From the NCBI GenBank assembly GCA_029204225.1, contig MU831949.1:21001-85000 (forward strand): a stretch of DNA of 64,000 bases, read 5' to 3'. Each line of letters opens with the position of its first letter. Position 1 is the stretch's first letter. Shown here in pieces: positions 58,501-64,000 of the stretch. Made by a program: the position numbers and the translations under genes. This DNA comes from Diphasiastrum complanatum. Lineage: Eukaryota > Streptophyta > Lycopodiopsida > Lycopodiales > Lycopodiaceae. The notes beneath the pieces were generated by a model, which searched no databases, was not told the origin of the DNA, and saw nothing but the letters and a program-made list of their open reading frames with translations.

Positions 58501-61203
58501 TTAGATGGTGGTCTGCAATGTCGAGGTACTGGTCAAGTGTGAGGAGGAAAGTTTGGTACACCATGTCTCTGCTGCATATAGGGCTATGTGGGTGACAATG
58601 GTATCCAAATGTCTATACTTACTCCGAGTGTCGCGAATGGACTTCCGGAAGCAAAATTTCTCTAGTTGAACAATGGAAGCATGTTGCTTCCCAAGTCGAG
58701 TAGTAGCTGCCAGTCGCATACTGAATGTAGGACTAGTGAAAAGTATCTGCAGGTAAGTGTATGAAGAAACCACCTCTAGGGGCTGTCCATTGAGAATGAG
58801 CTCTTGATGCTGTATGAAAGCTCTAGAATTGTTGAAGACCATAACCGTGGTCTTCCAAATGTTCACCCCCAAGCCCCGTCAGGTACAAAAGACCTGTAAG
58901 CAATCCAACTGTCTCTGTAACCCCTCTCTAGTCGGGGAGACCTCATACTAGTACCACATCATTGGCATAAAGAAGAATGGTAATCAAAATGTCGTGACTC
59001 GCCAAGTCTACAACCAGATCCATCGCACTATGAGATGACTCTCTCCAAACTAATCAATATATAAGCCAAAGAGAACCAGTGAAAGAGAGCAACCCTGCTT
59101 CACCCCAATGGTGCTCCAAATGTGCTTATAAATACCACTATGATGTTGGAAACAACCCAAAACTCTCTCATAAAGAGCCATCACAGCTAGAATGTATTGT
59201 GGAGAAGCCAAGGTCACGAAGTCTCTAAATGAGCAAGGAGCATGGGACATAACCAAAGGCTTTTCTGAAGTCCACAAAACTAAAATAAAGCTTCTCTTTC
59301 TTGTGCTTTGCTTCCTTGATCAAAGCCTAGAGAGTGAAGTTATTTTCAATGGTAGAGTAATGGGCTCAAAACCTTGCCTGGCCCAAAGCATGTAATCTCT
59401 TGGATTCCGCCTTTGAGCTCAGCGCAGACTAAAGGATGGTACCTTATAGCTTCTCGAGAACATGCCCAATCATGATAGTGCGATAGTTATCAAGGATCAT
59501 GGGATCACCATTTTTGTGAATAGGGTGGATGATGTTGGTGCACCAAGAGGTTGGGAATCCAGAGACAATTGCGGAATCGAGGAGGGTGGCTAGTGTGGGG
59601 TCAAGTAGATTAGCAGCAGGAGTCAGGAGTTCAGATTCAAGGTCCTCGATATCTCTAGCCTGATGGAACTTCAGTCTCTTGGAACTCAGATGGTCGGGGG
59701 TAGATAGAAATGGGTGAGTTAGTGGGTATGGTGTATAGGCTAGTAGCATAGTCGGCCCAAATGCGTAGGTCGTCCAAGAGAGGTGGTGGGGCACAAGGAA
59801 TAAACTCGCGCCCGAGGAAGAGCTGAAAAAAGGTCAAGAAGGTGTTTTCCTTCGGAGTCATTATAGGCATGCTTTTTACAGCAAAGTGTACGATGGTATG
59901 AACATCAGGAAGAGCGGAGAAGGTGAGGGGCATGAGTATGTGTATGAGTGACAATATGATGAAGAGAGCGGCATCCGGCGTCATACCACGAGGGGTGTAG
60001 AAGATGGGGTGATGAAGAATGTGTGGGTTTGCCTTTATGAGGCTTAGAAGGAAAGGCGAGAGAGCCGAAAATGTGAAGAGATGTGGTAAGGAAAGCAGCA
60101 CATGATTCAACTAAACCATCATGGGGAAAAGAATGGAGTAATGAGGCCAGAGACTCTTTGTAGACTGGCATGTATAGAGGGCCGAATGTGTATCCGGTTG
60201 CACAGGTAAGCATGGGGTGAGAAGATAACTGGGGAGGTGGGAGGTGCCAATAGTGAAAGAGACAAAAGAGATTAGAGAGGGTGGTGGGAGAGATGAAAAT
60301 CAGTTTTATAGGTATGGAGGATAGCGACCCCATGAGGTAAGGTAATCAACGACACTATGACCGCCACTGTGAGGGTGACAAGGGCCAACAAGATAAGCCA
60401 TTATAAATGGCTAACTCATGGGCCTCGCCAAACTGTAATAAGTAATCACCACATGGGGTAATAGGTCCTGAGCTATCCTCGGAAATCCTAGTGACTCCCA
60501 TCACACCCACTGTCAAGAGCATGAATGCGGAGCTGGTCGGTAACATCATGAAGCTCTGATTGTCATGAGACTGTCCGAGCATTAAAATCCCCAGGGAGAA
60601 AAATATGCCCGCGCTCTGCTATGACAATATCCAATGAGAGGTCAAGATAAGGTGAACCAATGCCCTCAACAAAAGAAGAAGACTCTGGAGGAAAGTAGCA
60701 AGCAGTAACGAAGGGATCTCCGTCTAAGCCAATACCTTGTCCAACAATATGAATCCAAATATAACGTGCATGCTCATCATGTCTGATGAACTTGATGATC
60801 GGATGAAGAGACACCCTATATAAACAAGCGACCCCAGAACCAGGACCACTAGTTGATATAGTCTTAGACCTGTATATTCGACTGTTGGAGCAGCAAATGC
60901 ATTAGGTTGAGGAGAGAAAGAGCAGGGATCTGTGACAGGTGTGACAGGTGCAGTGCAGATCTCAACAGGTATAGGAGGGGCAGCAGGTTGCTCAGCAACC
61001 TGCACTACTGCTCCACTTGCTGCATCATGAGCTGCTGCAGATGCGGAAACAGGGGTCTTCTTGTTCTTGGCCATCCAGCGAGTAAGCACTCCACGGTCTG
61101 GCGTGATCAGTCAGCACGATCAGCCAGGAGCAGGGCAGCGATTCATCAAAGCGTATTCAGGGCAGCAGATCCCGCCTAGACATCCGTGCACTCAGACCAT
61201 CGC

Positions 61204-61290
<87 letters not shown>

Positions 61291-61726
61291 TTTATTAGTA
61301 TCTTTTCCATGCCCAAAAGGCATATAAGACAAAAGCTACATTGTCAAGTGTGTGGTGCAGATAGGAGAGAAGAAAGAAAGAAAGCTTTATTGATGTCTTT
61401 GAGGCACCAAGAAGGTACATAAGACTGGACAGTACATGTCAAGTATGAGAAGCATCTTGAGAGTGTATAAACATCCCCATTCAAACAAGTAGACAAACAA
61501 GTTAAACTAGTAGAATTAAAGATATATAACAAAATTTTATTGCTTGACACATGCACTTCAGTTTATCCCATAATAAAGGTTTTGTTTCAACTAAAAGCTT
61601 ATATATATGGTGGCTGTTCTAATCTCCTTCAAAAGTTGTGTAAATGTGACCTTCAGAATGAAAAGCATGAAAAGCTGGGGTTTGTGCGAAAGTTGGGTTT
61701 CGGCCAGAAGAAATAGCAATATAGTG

Positions 61727-61761
<35 letters not shown>

Positions 61762-63386
61762 TGAGAGTGGGGGGGCGGGGTGGGAGTTCAGGAAGTTCGA
61801 TGTGAACTACGTTTCTCTTAAAATTCAGAAATCACAGATATTGGAATGCTTTCAAGACATCAGTTGTCGATTGGATGGGTGAAACTCTTGATGTCAGTGT
61901 TACACATTTTACATATTTTGTTCATGTACTATGTTTCCCACATAAAGAACCTTGTCTTCTTGTCGAACTCTAGGCAGTAAGGAAATCGCAACCCTTGTTG
62001 TCGTAAGCATAGGTGTCTGGCAATGTTAAAATGGGGACAGCCAAATCTCACGTTTCTCAATGATTGGAGTGTTCAGAGGCATCCACAGTTGAAAAGACCA
62101 TTCTCATTTTGATTTTAGCTGCACTGGCTTACCTGATAATGGGCATGGACTTTCAGGTGGAGCCAAATGCACGTAGACTCGAAGAACACCGTAGAAAATA
62201 TGAAAGGCTGCGCAAAGAGAGACAGGAAAGGAAAGCTGAAAGGGAAAGGCAGAGGCGGCGTGCCAAGGCTCAAGTAACATACCAAGTGCTTACTTTTCAC
62301 ATGTTGAGTTCTTGATACTGATTTGAGTGTTGATGACATTGATTGCTTTGTATACAGGCTTCATATGAGAAGGCCAAACGTGCTGAAAGGGAATCATCAA
62401 GTCCTAGAACTGGTGGTGCAACAGGTAACTTTGCTGGTGGCGGGCCTGGCAGCTTTCCTGGTGGTTCAGCGGGTAATTCTGCTGGTGGTTGGCCCGGCAG
62501 TTTTCCTGGAAGCTCTCCCGGAGGCGTTGACATGAGTCAATTATTAAATGTAAGCCTATTGTCTTACAAGTTGCAGTGGAATTATTCTGTTGGAAGCTTT
62601 TAGGTTAATAAAAAATATAAGAAGCTAATGCTTTCAGCTTGACAAGGCAGCTGAAGGGAACATTGGAGCTATTGCAGGCTACTTACCTTCTGTTGTCTGT
62701 GGTGTAGGATCCAGAGCTTTTGGCTGCCTTCCAAGATCCTGAAGTGATGGCTGCACTCCAAGATGGTATAATTCCACATACATTGTTCTTCTTCAATTGA
62801 TTTGAGTTGTTGAATGCTAGACTGCAAGGTAAATTTGCTAGTTGCAGTCTGTGAATTATGCTGTCTTTGAGAGAGTCCTTAAAGTTAGATGGTCAGTTTG
62901 TAAGTTTGTTTTCACGAGCTGCAACTTAGCTCTTTTCACATTGTTTGATTATATGTTGTCTATTCCTGTCCTTTTAATCTATGGTCGATAGCGTGATTGT
63001 GAATGAAACTTATTTTTGAAAATCTCCTATGTTTCTATGTACCAACTTCCAAGATGATGTAAATGATTGGCATACAAGAATGCATAGACTAGGAAATAGC
63101 ATGTAGTAAAGGTTTATTCTGGAATCTGCTCCATGTGAATTATGACAGAATATGTCTGACAAAATAATTCAGTATGATGTTTCTCCACAGTCCTTAAGAT
63201 GACCACCATTTATTAATTTAACATAAAATTGCATCAGAATCAAATTTTGCACCTTACCTTTTGTCTTTTGATGTCGCCACTGCAGTAATGAAGAATCCAG
63301 CGAATCTGGCAAATCATCAAGATAATCCAAAGGTTGCTCCTTTACTTAACAAAATGATGAGCAATTTTGGCGGAGCCGCAGTTTGA
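43418..63386 (+). CDS. HIP1: HIP (Hsc70-interacting protein, FAM10/ST13) gene, 11 coding exons
   Basis: Coding join: 43418-43527, 46387-46450, 47409-47588, 48358-48445, 48557-48637, 48740-48804, 57139-57279, 62157-62273, 62358-62549, 62708-62765, 63286-63386; 1197 nt, 398 aa. All introns are GT-AG and in phase. The protein has the full plant HIP layout: N-terminal dimerisation domain (1-45), acidic linker (60-118), three TPR motifs (about 120-235), a charged helix ([17 protein letters not shown], from 245), a Gly/Pro/Ser-rich part (300-340) and a C-terminal STI1/DP domain (345-398, [19 protein letters not shown]). HIP binds the ATPase domain of Hsp70 in the cytosol and stabilises its ADP state. 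The C-terminus is the DP domain, not thioredoxin, which separates it from the related TDX. The gene is 20 kb long because of transposons in introns 1, 6 and 7. Confidence 0.95.
43951..43962 (+). other. Isolated primer-binding-site-like sequence in HIP intron 1
   Basis: TGGTATCAGAGC, a perfect initiator tRNA-Met primer site. No matching LTR pair was found, so a truncated or solo LTR relic may precede it (about 43660-43949). Confidence 0.45.
44869..45354. mobile_element. Non-autonomous hAT element 1 (470 bp) in HIP intron 1
   Basis: The element runs 44877-45346, flanked by the perfect 8-bp duplication ATAACATG (44869-44876, 45347-45354). Its ends are CATAGAACCCACGG and TTGATTCTATG, an imperfect short inverted repeat (CATAGAA). 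Subterminal ACGGTTC/GAACCGT repeats form palindromes at both ends. A CT microsatellite sits inside. No coding sequence. Confidence 0.9.
45043..45099. repeat. (CT)n microsatellite inside hAT element 1
   Basis: A pure CT run of about 28 units after a short C run. Confidence 0.95.
45355..46386 (+). other. Rest of HIP intron 1
   Basis: Ordinary AT-rich intron with no recognisable element. It ends in the pyrimidine-rich acceptor before 46387. Confidence 0.6.
46387..46450 (+). CDS. HIP1: HIP exon 2
   Basis: Residues 37-58, [21 protein letters not shown]. Acceptor TGTGCAG, donor GTGAGT. LGANLPP follows YLEK as in other plant HIPs. Confidence 0.9.
47409..47588 (+). CDS. HIP1: HIP exon 3 (acidic linker)
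   Basis: Residues 59-118, 60 codons rich in Asp and Glu. It ends with [17 protein letters not shown], the family's conserved VEPDNDPPQK-type block. Acceptor ACTACAG, donor GTTTGT. Confidence 0.93.
47619..48310 (+). repeat. Diverged tandem duplication in HIP intron 3
   Basis: Two copies, about 47619-47997 and 47998-48310, each beginning CATTGAAAGAACC. Both contain AAGTCATT, TTGCTTG.GAAA, CTGCACCC, AAGTGATCCA, GTTTTGAAGAAAG and TATAGAACGT in the same order. Differences are many, so it is old. It makes up nearly the whole of intron 3. Confidence 0.8.
48358..48445 (+). CDS. HIP1: HIP exon 4
   Basis: Residues 119-147, [17 protein letters not shown], the start of the first TPR. Acceptor TTAACAG. 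The donor GTGATG leaves one base of a Gly codon. Confidence 0.92.
48557..48637 (+). CDS. HIP1: HIP exon 5
   Basis: [20 protein letters not shown] and following, TPR 1 to TPR 2. Acceptor CTGCAG, donor GTAGAA. Confidence 0.93.
48740..48804 (+). CDS. HIP1: HIP exon 6
   Basis: [20 protein letters not shown] and following, TPR 2. Acceptor TTTGCAG, donor GTGCGT. The next intron is 8.3 kb. Confidence 0.92.
48805..49460 (+). other. Start of HIP intron 6, no element recognised
   Basis: AT-rich sequence. A 98-codon minus-strand ORF (49060-49356) was read and matches no family with confidence. Confidence 0.5.
49480..49640 (+). repeat. Short CT-tailed repeat, copy 1
   Basis: It contains GAGACGTTTCATATGCTCCC, CACTTGACATGTA, ATGCCTTTTGGCATGGAAAA and GATATCAAT, then a C run and CT repeats. 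The same series recurs at 57745-57848 and, inverted, at 61284-61365 and 61366-61475. The order (unique core, AATAAAGCT, CT tail) suggests a SINE-like or retroposed sequence. Confidence 0.65.
49900..50225 (+). mobile_element. Ty3/gypsy reverse-transcriptase start, degenerate
   Basis: Shifted frames read FSDIFLEQL (like FSDVFPEELP), then [10 protein letters not shown] and KKDES, matching the PS.SPWGAPVLFVKKKDG block at the start of gypsy reverse transcriptases. It is short and interrupted. It precedes the gag/protease piece at 50340, an order that shows rearrangement or two separate copies. Confidence 0.55.
50340..50690 (+). mobile_element. Ty3/gypsy gag end and protease, left half
   Basis: The frame through 50560-50606 reads [16 protein letters not shown], the aspartic protease active site of plant gypsy elements (D at 50574). 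A stop follows directly. The second half of the protease lies 5 kb away at 55755. Confidence 0.8.
50790..50820. repeat. Poly-C run followed by CT repeats
   Basis: Twenty-four C at 50790-50813, then TCTCTCT. Confidence 0.95.
51136..55454 (+). mobile_element. hAT transposon (4303 bp) in HIP intron 6
   Basis: The element runs 51144-55446 with the perfect 8-bp duplication GTCACACC (51136-51143, 55447-55454). It begins CATAGAACCCACGGTTCC and ends GTTCATTGATTCTATG, the same ends as the two small elements at 44877 and 56469. It carries a decayed transposase on the plus strand and is the only member here with coding sequence, so it represents the source type. Confidence 0.93.
51588..54908 (+). pseudogene. 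hAT transposase (BED finger, DUF659), broken
   Basis: Pieces: BED-type zinc finger at about 51755-51860 ([10 protein letters not shown], then HLLG); a proline-rich linker (52000-52480) with stops; DUF659 at 52582-52917 ([15 protein letters not shown]), continuing in another frame at 52886-53365 ([29 protein letters not shown]); a third piece at 53362-53553; then, in yet another frame, an acidic and proline-rich tail (53877-54908). DUF659 with BED finger defines a plant hAT transposase that acts in the nucleus on the element's ends. The C-terminal hATC dimerisation domain and its catalytic Glu region were not found between 53553 and 53877, so a deletion is likely. The protein cannot be functional. 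Confidence 0.88.
55520..55572. repeat. (CT)n microsatellite
   Basis: About 26 CT units, 70 bp after the hAT element. It gives a false RERERE ORF on the minus strand. Confidence 0.95.
55625..55735. repeat. Cluster of ACGGTTCGAACCGT-type palindromes
   Basis: AACGGTTCGAACCGTTTT, GGTTTGAACC, ACGGTTCGAAC, GTTTGAACC and ACGGTTCAAACCG follow each other, separated by A or T runs. A matching cluster (TTCGAACCG, GGTTCGAACCGG) lies at 50713-50770. The two may be the ends of one small element that was itself hit by the hAT. Confidence 0.55.
55755..56440 (+). mobile_element. Ty3/gypsy protease right half joined to integrase, degenerate
   Basis: The frame reads [16 protein letters not shown], then a stop, then [20 protein letters not shown]: the C-terminal half of the gypsy protease. 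After about 55960 it passes to the integrase zinc-binding part ([19 protein letters not shown], 56069-56127) and core ([13 protein letters not shown] at about 56205-56245). Reverse transcriptase and RNase H are missing between them, so a deletion fused protease to integrase. Confidence 0.8.
56461..57059. mobile_element. Non-autonomous hAT element 2 (583 bp) in HIP intron 6
   Basis: The element runs 56469-57051 with the perfect 8-bp duplication CTATTACG (56461-56468, 57052-57059). Its ends, CATAGAACCCACGG and TTGATTCTATG, are as in the other two members. The interior is a degenerate repeat of ACAGATGATTT. It ends 79 bp before exon 7. Confidence 0.92.
56567..56880. repeat. ACAGATGATTT(CACAGAT) tandem array inside hAT element 2
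   Basis: CAGATGATTT, CACAGATTT and GACAGATGAT variants recur over about 310 bases in irregular order, so it arose by repeated slippage or duplication. Confidence 0.85.
57139..57279 (+). CDS. HIP1: HIP exon 7
   Basis: 47 codons, [20 protein letters not shown] to AAVLKK, TPR 3. Acceptor TGTGCAG, donor GTATGA. It is isolated between the two largest introns. Confidence 0.95.
57745..57848 (+). repeat. Short CT-tailed repeat, copy 2
   Basis: AGAGACGTTTTCATATGCTC, CACACACTTGACACGTA, CAGTCTTATATGCC, TTTTGGCATGGAAAAGACAT and TAATAAAGCTCTCTCTCT, in order. The best-preserved copy of the family. Confidence 0.75.
58191..58395 (+). repeat. Two tandem copies of a unit of about 100 bp in HIP intron 7
   Basis: The unit begins CTGAGAAAACCATGATAGCC at 58191 and again at 58296. 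Both copies contain GTGCTATCTGTGTATACCTC and CTGCATTTGGAAGTGC. A third CTGAG at 58391 marks the end of copy 2. Confidence 0.88.
58430..61200 (-). mobile_element. LINE (non-LTR retrotransposon) in HIP intron 7, degenerate
   Basis: Read on the minus strand, the ORF start at 61074 gives [20 protein letters not shown]. The endonuclease follows, with [10 protein letters not shown] (about 60840-60800), [11 protein letters not shown] and GDFNART at about 60590-60565. Then come the reverse transcriptase entry ([11 protein letters not shown], about 59660-59630), [13 protein letters not shown] (about 59510), LFGLYID (59070-59050) and the C-terminal part (58872-58501, [19 protein letters not shown]). 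Stops and frameshifts occur throughout, so it is inactive. No poly-A tail or target duplication was found. It is in antisense to HIP. Confidence 0.87.
61207..61288. repeat. (GA)n microsatellite, about 41 units
   Basis: The longest pure dinucleotide run in the window. It lies between the 5' end of the LINE and copy 3 of the CT-tailed repeat, of which it is the tail (CT on the minus strand). Confidence 0.96.
61284..61365 (-). repeat. Short CT-tailed repeat, copy 3 (inverted)
   Basis: On the minus strand: CACACACTTGACAATGTA, GTCTTATATGCC, TTTTGGGCATGGAAAAGATA, CTAATAAATAT, then the CT run at 61288-61207. Nearest to copy 2. Confidence 0.75.
61366..61475 (-). repeat. Short CT-tailed repeat, copy 4 (inverted)
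   Basis: On the minus strand: ATACTTGACATGTACTGTCC, AGTCTTATGTACC, TTCTTGGTGCCTCAAAGACA, TCAATAAAGCTTTCTTTCTT. It follows the same plan as copies 1-3 but is more diverged, and lies head to tail with copy 3. Confidence 0.65.
61476..62156 (+). other. End of HIP intron 7
   Basis: Ordinary intron, with a GT then GA microsatellite at about 61731-61762 and a G run after it. It ends at the acceptor CTTTCAG. Confidence 0.6.
62157..62273 (+). CDS. HIP1: HIP exon 8
   Basis: 39 codons, [20 protein letters not shown] and following, the charged helix needed for Hsp70 binding in the family. Acceptor CTTTCAG, donor GTAACA. Confidence 0.95.
62358..62549 (+). CDS. HIP1: HIP exon 9 (Gly/Pro-rich)
   Basis: 64 codons. 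It begins [14 protein letters not shown], then degenerate GG.PGSFPG repeats where many HIPs have GGMP repeats, then [10 protein letters not shown]. Acceptor ATACAG, donor GTAAGC. Confidence 0.93.
62708..62765 (+). CDS. HIP1: HIP exon 10
   Basis: [19 protein letters not shown], the first half of the STI1/DP domain. Acceptor GTGTAG, donor GTATAA. The exon leaves one base of a Val codon. Confidence 0.93.
63286..63386 (+). CDS. HIP1: HIP exon 11 (stop codon)
   Basis: [20 protein letters not shown] and following, ending in FGGAAV and TGA at 63384-63386. Acceptor CTGCAG. It completes the DP domain. Confidence 0.94.
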
Positions 63387-64000
63387 TGCTGTTGTGCTTT
63401 TAGGCTGCTGCAATAGGTGTTAGCTTTGCTTATATTCTTTGTACAGTCACATTAGCGCCATGCTTGTTGGTAGTTAAGGTCATAGTCCATTCACAAGAAT
63501 GCCTCTCGTACCTCATTGCTTATTAAACACATTAGTAACTGCCGCATTTTCTTTTCATCAACAACTTTGTTACCCATAAGTCACTGGAGTAGTTATCCAG
63601 TATAAATATCTCAAAGACCGTACTGGGTATTTATCAGGCTGGACTCTTCCACATGGAAATTTGGAAGACAACATTTGGCTAATGACATTTTGTTTTGATA
63701 AGTTAGGGCACTGTAATTCTGCTTCTGTATCCTATAGATTCCGGTAGGAGACCAATGAGTGATCAAAGATGTTTTTATGTCGACCAAGCTCATTCTACAA
63801 TTTTGCGTGCTTTTTAGTATATATTACCATCCAAGGTGCATCGTTATTTGCTCCACGAAATAGGTTAAATCTCTGCTCTTGTCTCGCATATTAGCACGAC
63901 CTGTATTTGGCCCATTTCAGGGCCAGCCTATGTTGCGTGGTTATATTTGATTGGAATTGTATCCCTGGAAACATATGTAATGCATATCTCCTTGTTATTT
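63387..64000 (+). other. HIP 3' UTR and downstream sequence
   Basis: No ORF or repeat recognised. The 3' UTR should lie here. No single polyadenylation signal could be chosen. The end of the gene's transcript may lie beyond the window. Confidence 0.5.

Noticed and set aside
61061-61422. Plus-strand ORFs through the GA run
   Set aside because: Low-complexity translation. The LINE frame on the other strand explains the non-repeat part.
62064-62315. Start of a separate gene at the ATG in 62064
   Set aside because: The frame upstream of 62157 is intron. The acceptor CTTTCAG and the match to HIP begin at 62157.
1-64000. CRISPR arrays, operons, rRNA and tRNA genes
   Set aside because: None seen. 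The repeats are microsatellites, minisatellites and transposon ends, and tRNA-like hits are only primer-binding sites.

Overview
The window is nuclear DNA of a seed plant, most likely a flowering plant. It is AT-rich, it carries two plant housekeeping genes split by many introns, and most of the rest is plant transposable-element DNA: Ty1/copia, Ty3/gypsy, LINE, hAT and a Tourist-like MITE. The lineage cannot be fixed from sequence alone. No bacterial, organellar or CRISPR-like features were seen. Genes were assembled by reading frames across GT-AG splice sites and by recalled similarity to plant families. No database search was run.

Layout. (1) 1-5560: decayed retrotransposon pieces, namely a Ty3/gypsy integrase, two kinds of tandem repeat, an unrecognised broken ORF, a 493-bp LTR on the minus strand, a copia gag piece and an LTR relic. 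(2) 7371-13598, minus strand: a YIP4-like Yip1-family membrane protein gene in three exons (261 aa). Its 5.3-kb intron holds a decayed LINE and microsatellites. (3) 14000-18300: intergenic relics. (4) 18304-36781: a well-resolved retrotransposon cluster. A non-coding LTR element (18309-25235, TSD AAGCC) lies 29 bp from a dead minus-strand copia element (25270-36776, TSD TTCGA). The 3' LTR of the dead element is split by an intact plus-strand copia element (25674-31528, TSD TGGAG) with two 653-bp LTRs that look identical and one open 1314-codon polyprotein. (5) About 37400-42480: a 5'-truncated minus-strand copia element and an LTR relic. (6) 42502-42906: a Tourist-like MITE. (7) 43418-63386, plus strand: a HIP (Hsc70-interacting protein, FAM10/ST13 family) co-chaperone gene with 11 coding exons and 398 aa, spread over 20 kb because of transposons in introns 1, 6 and 7.

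The introns of the HIP gene hold three members of one hAT family, each with a perfect 8-bp target duplication: 44877-45346, 51144-55446 (with a decayed BED/DUF659 transposase) and 56469-57051. Intron 6 also has a gypsy remnant whose protease is split by the region containing the large hAT element. Intron 7 has a minus-strand LINE next to a long GA tract.

The two host genes are functionally unrelated: Golgi/trans-Golgi trafficking for YIP4 and the cytosolic Hsp70 cycle for HIP. The roughly 30 kb between them is mostly transposon. I found no convincing undescribed biological system. The strongest observations are the probably very young intact copia element, a 68-bp gag zinc-knuckle fragment captured in another element's LTR, the hAT trio, and a short CT-tailed repeat present in four copies.
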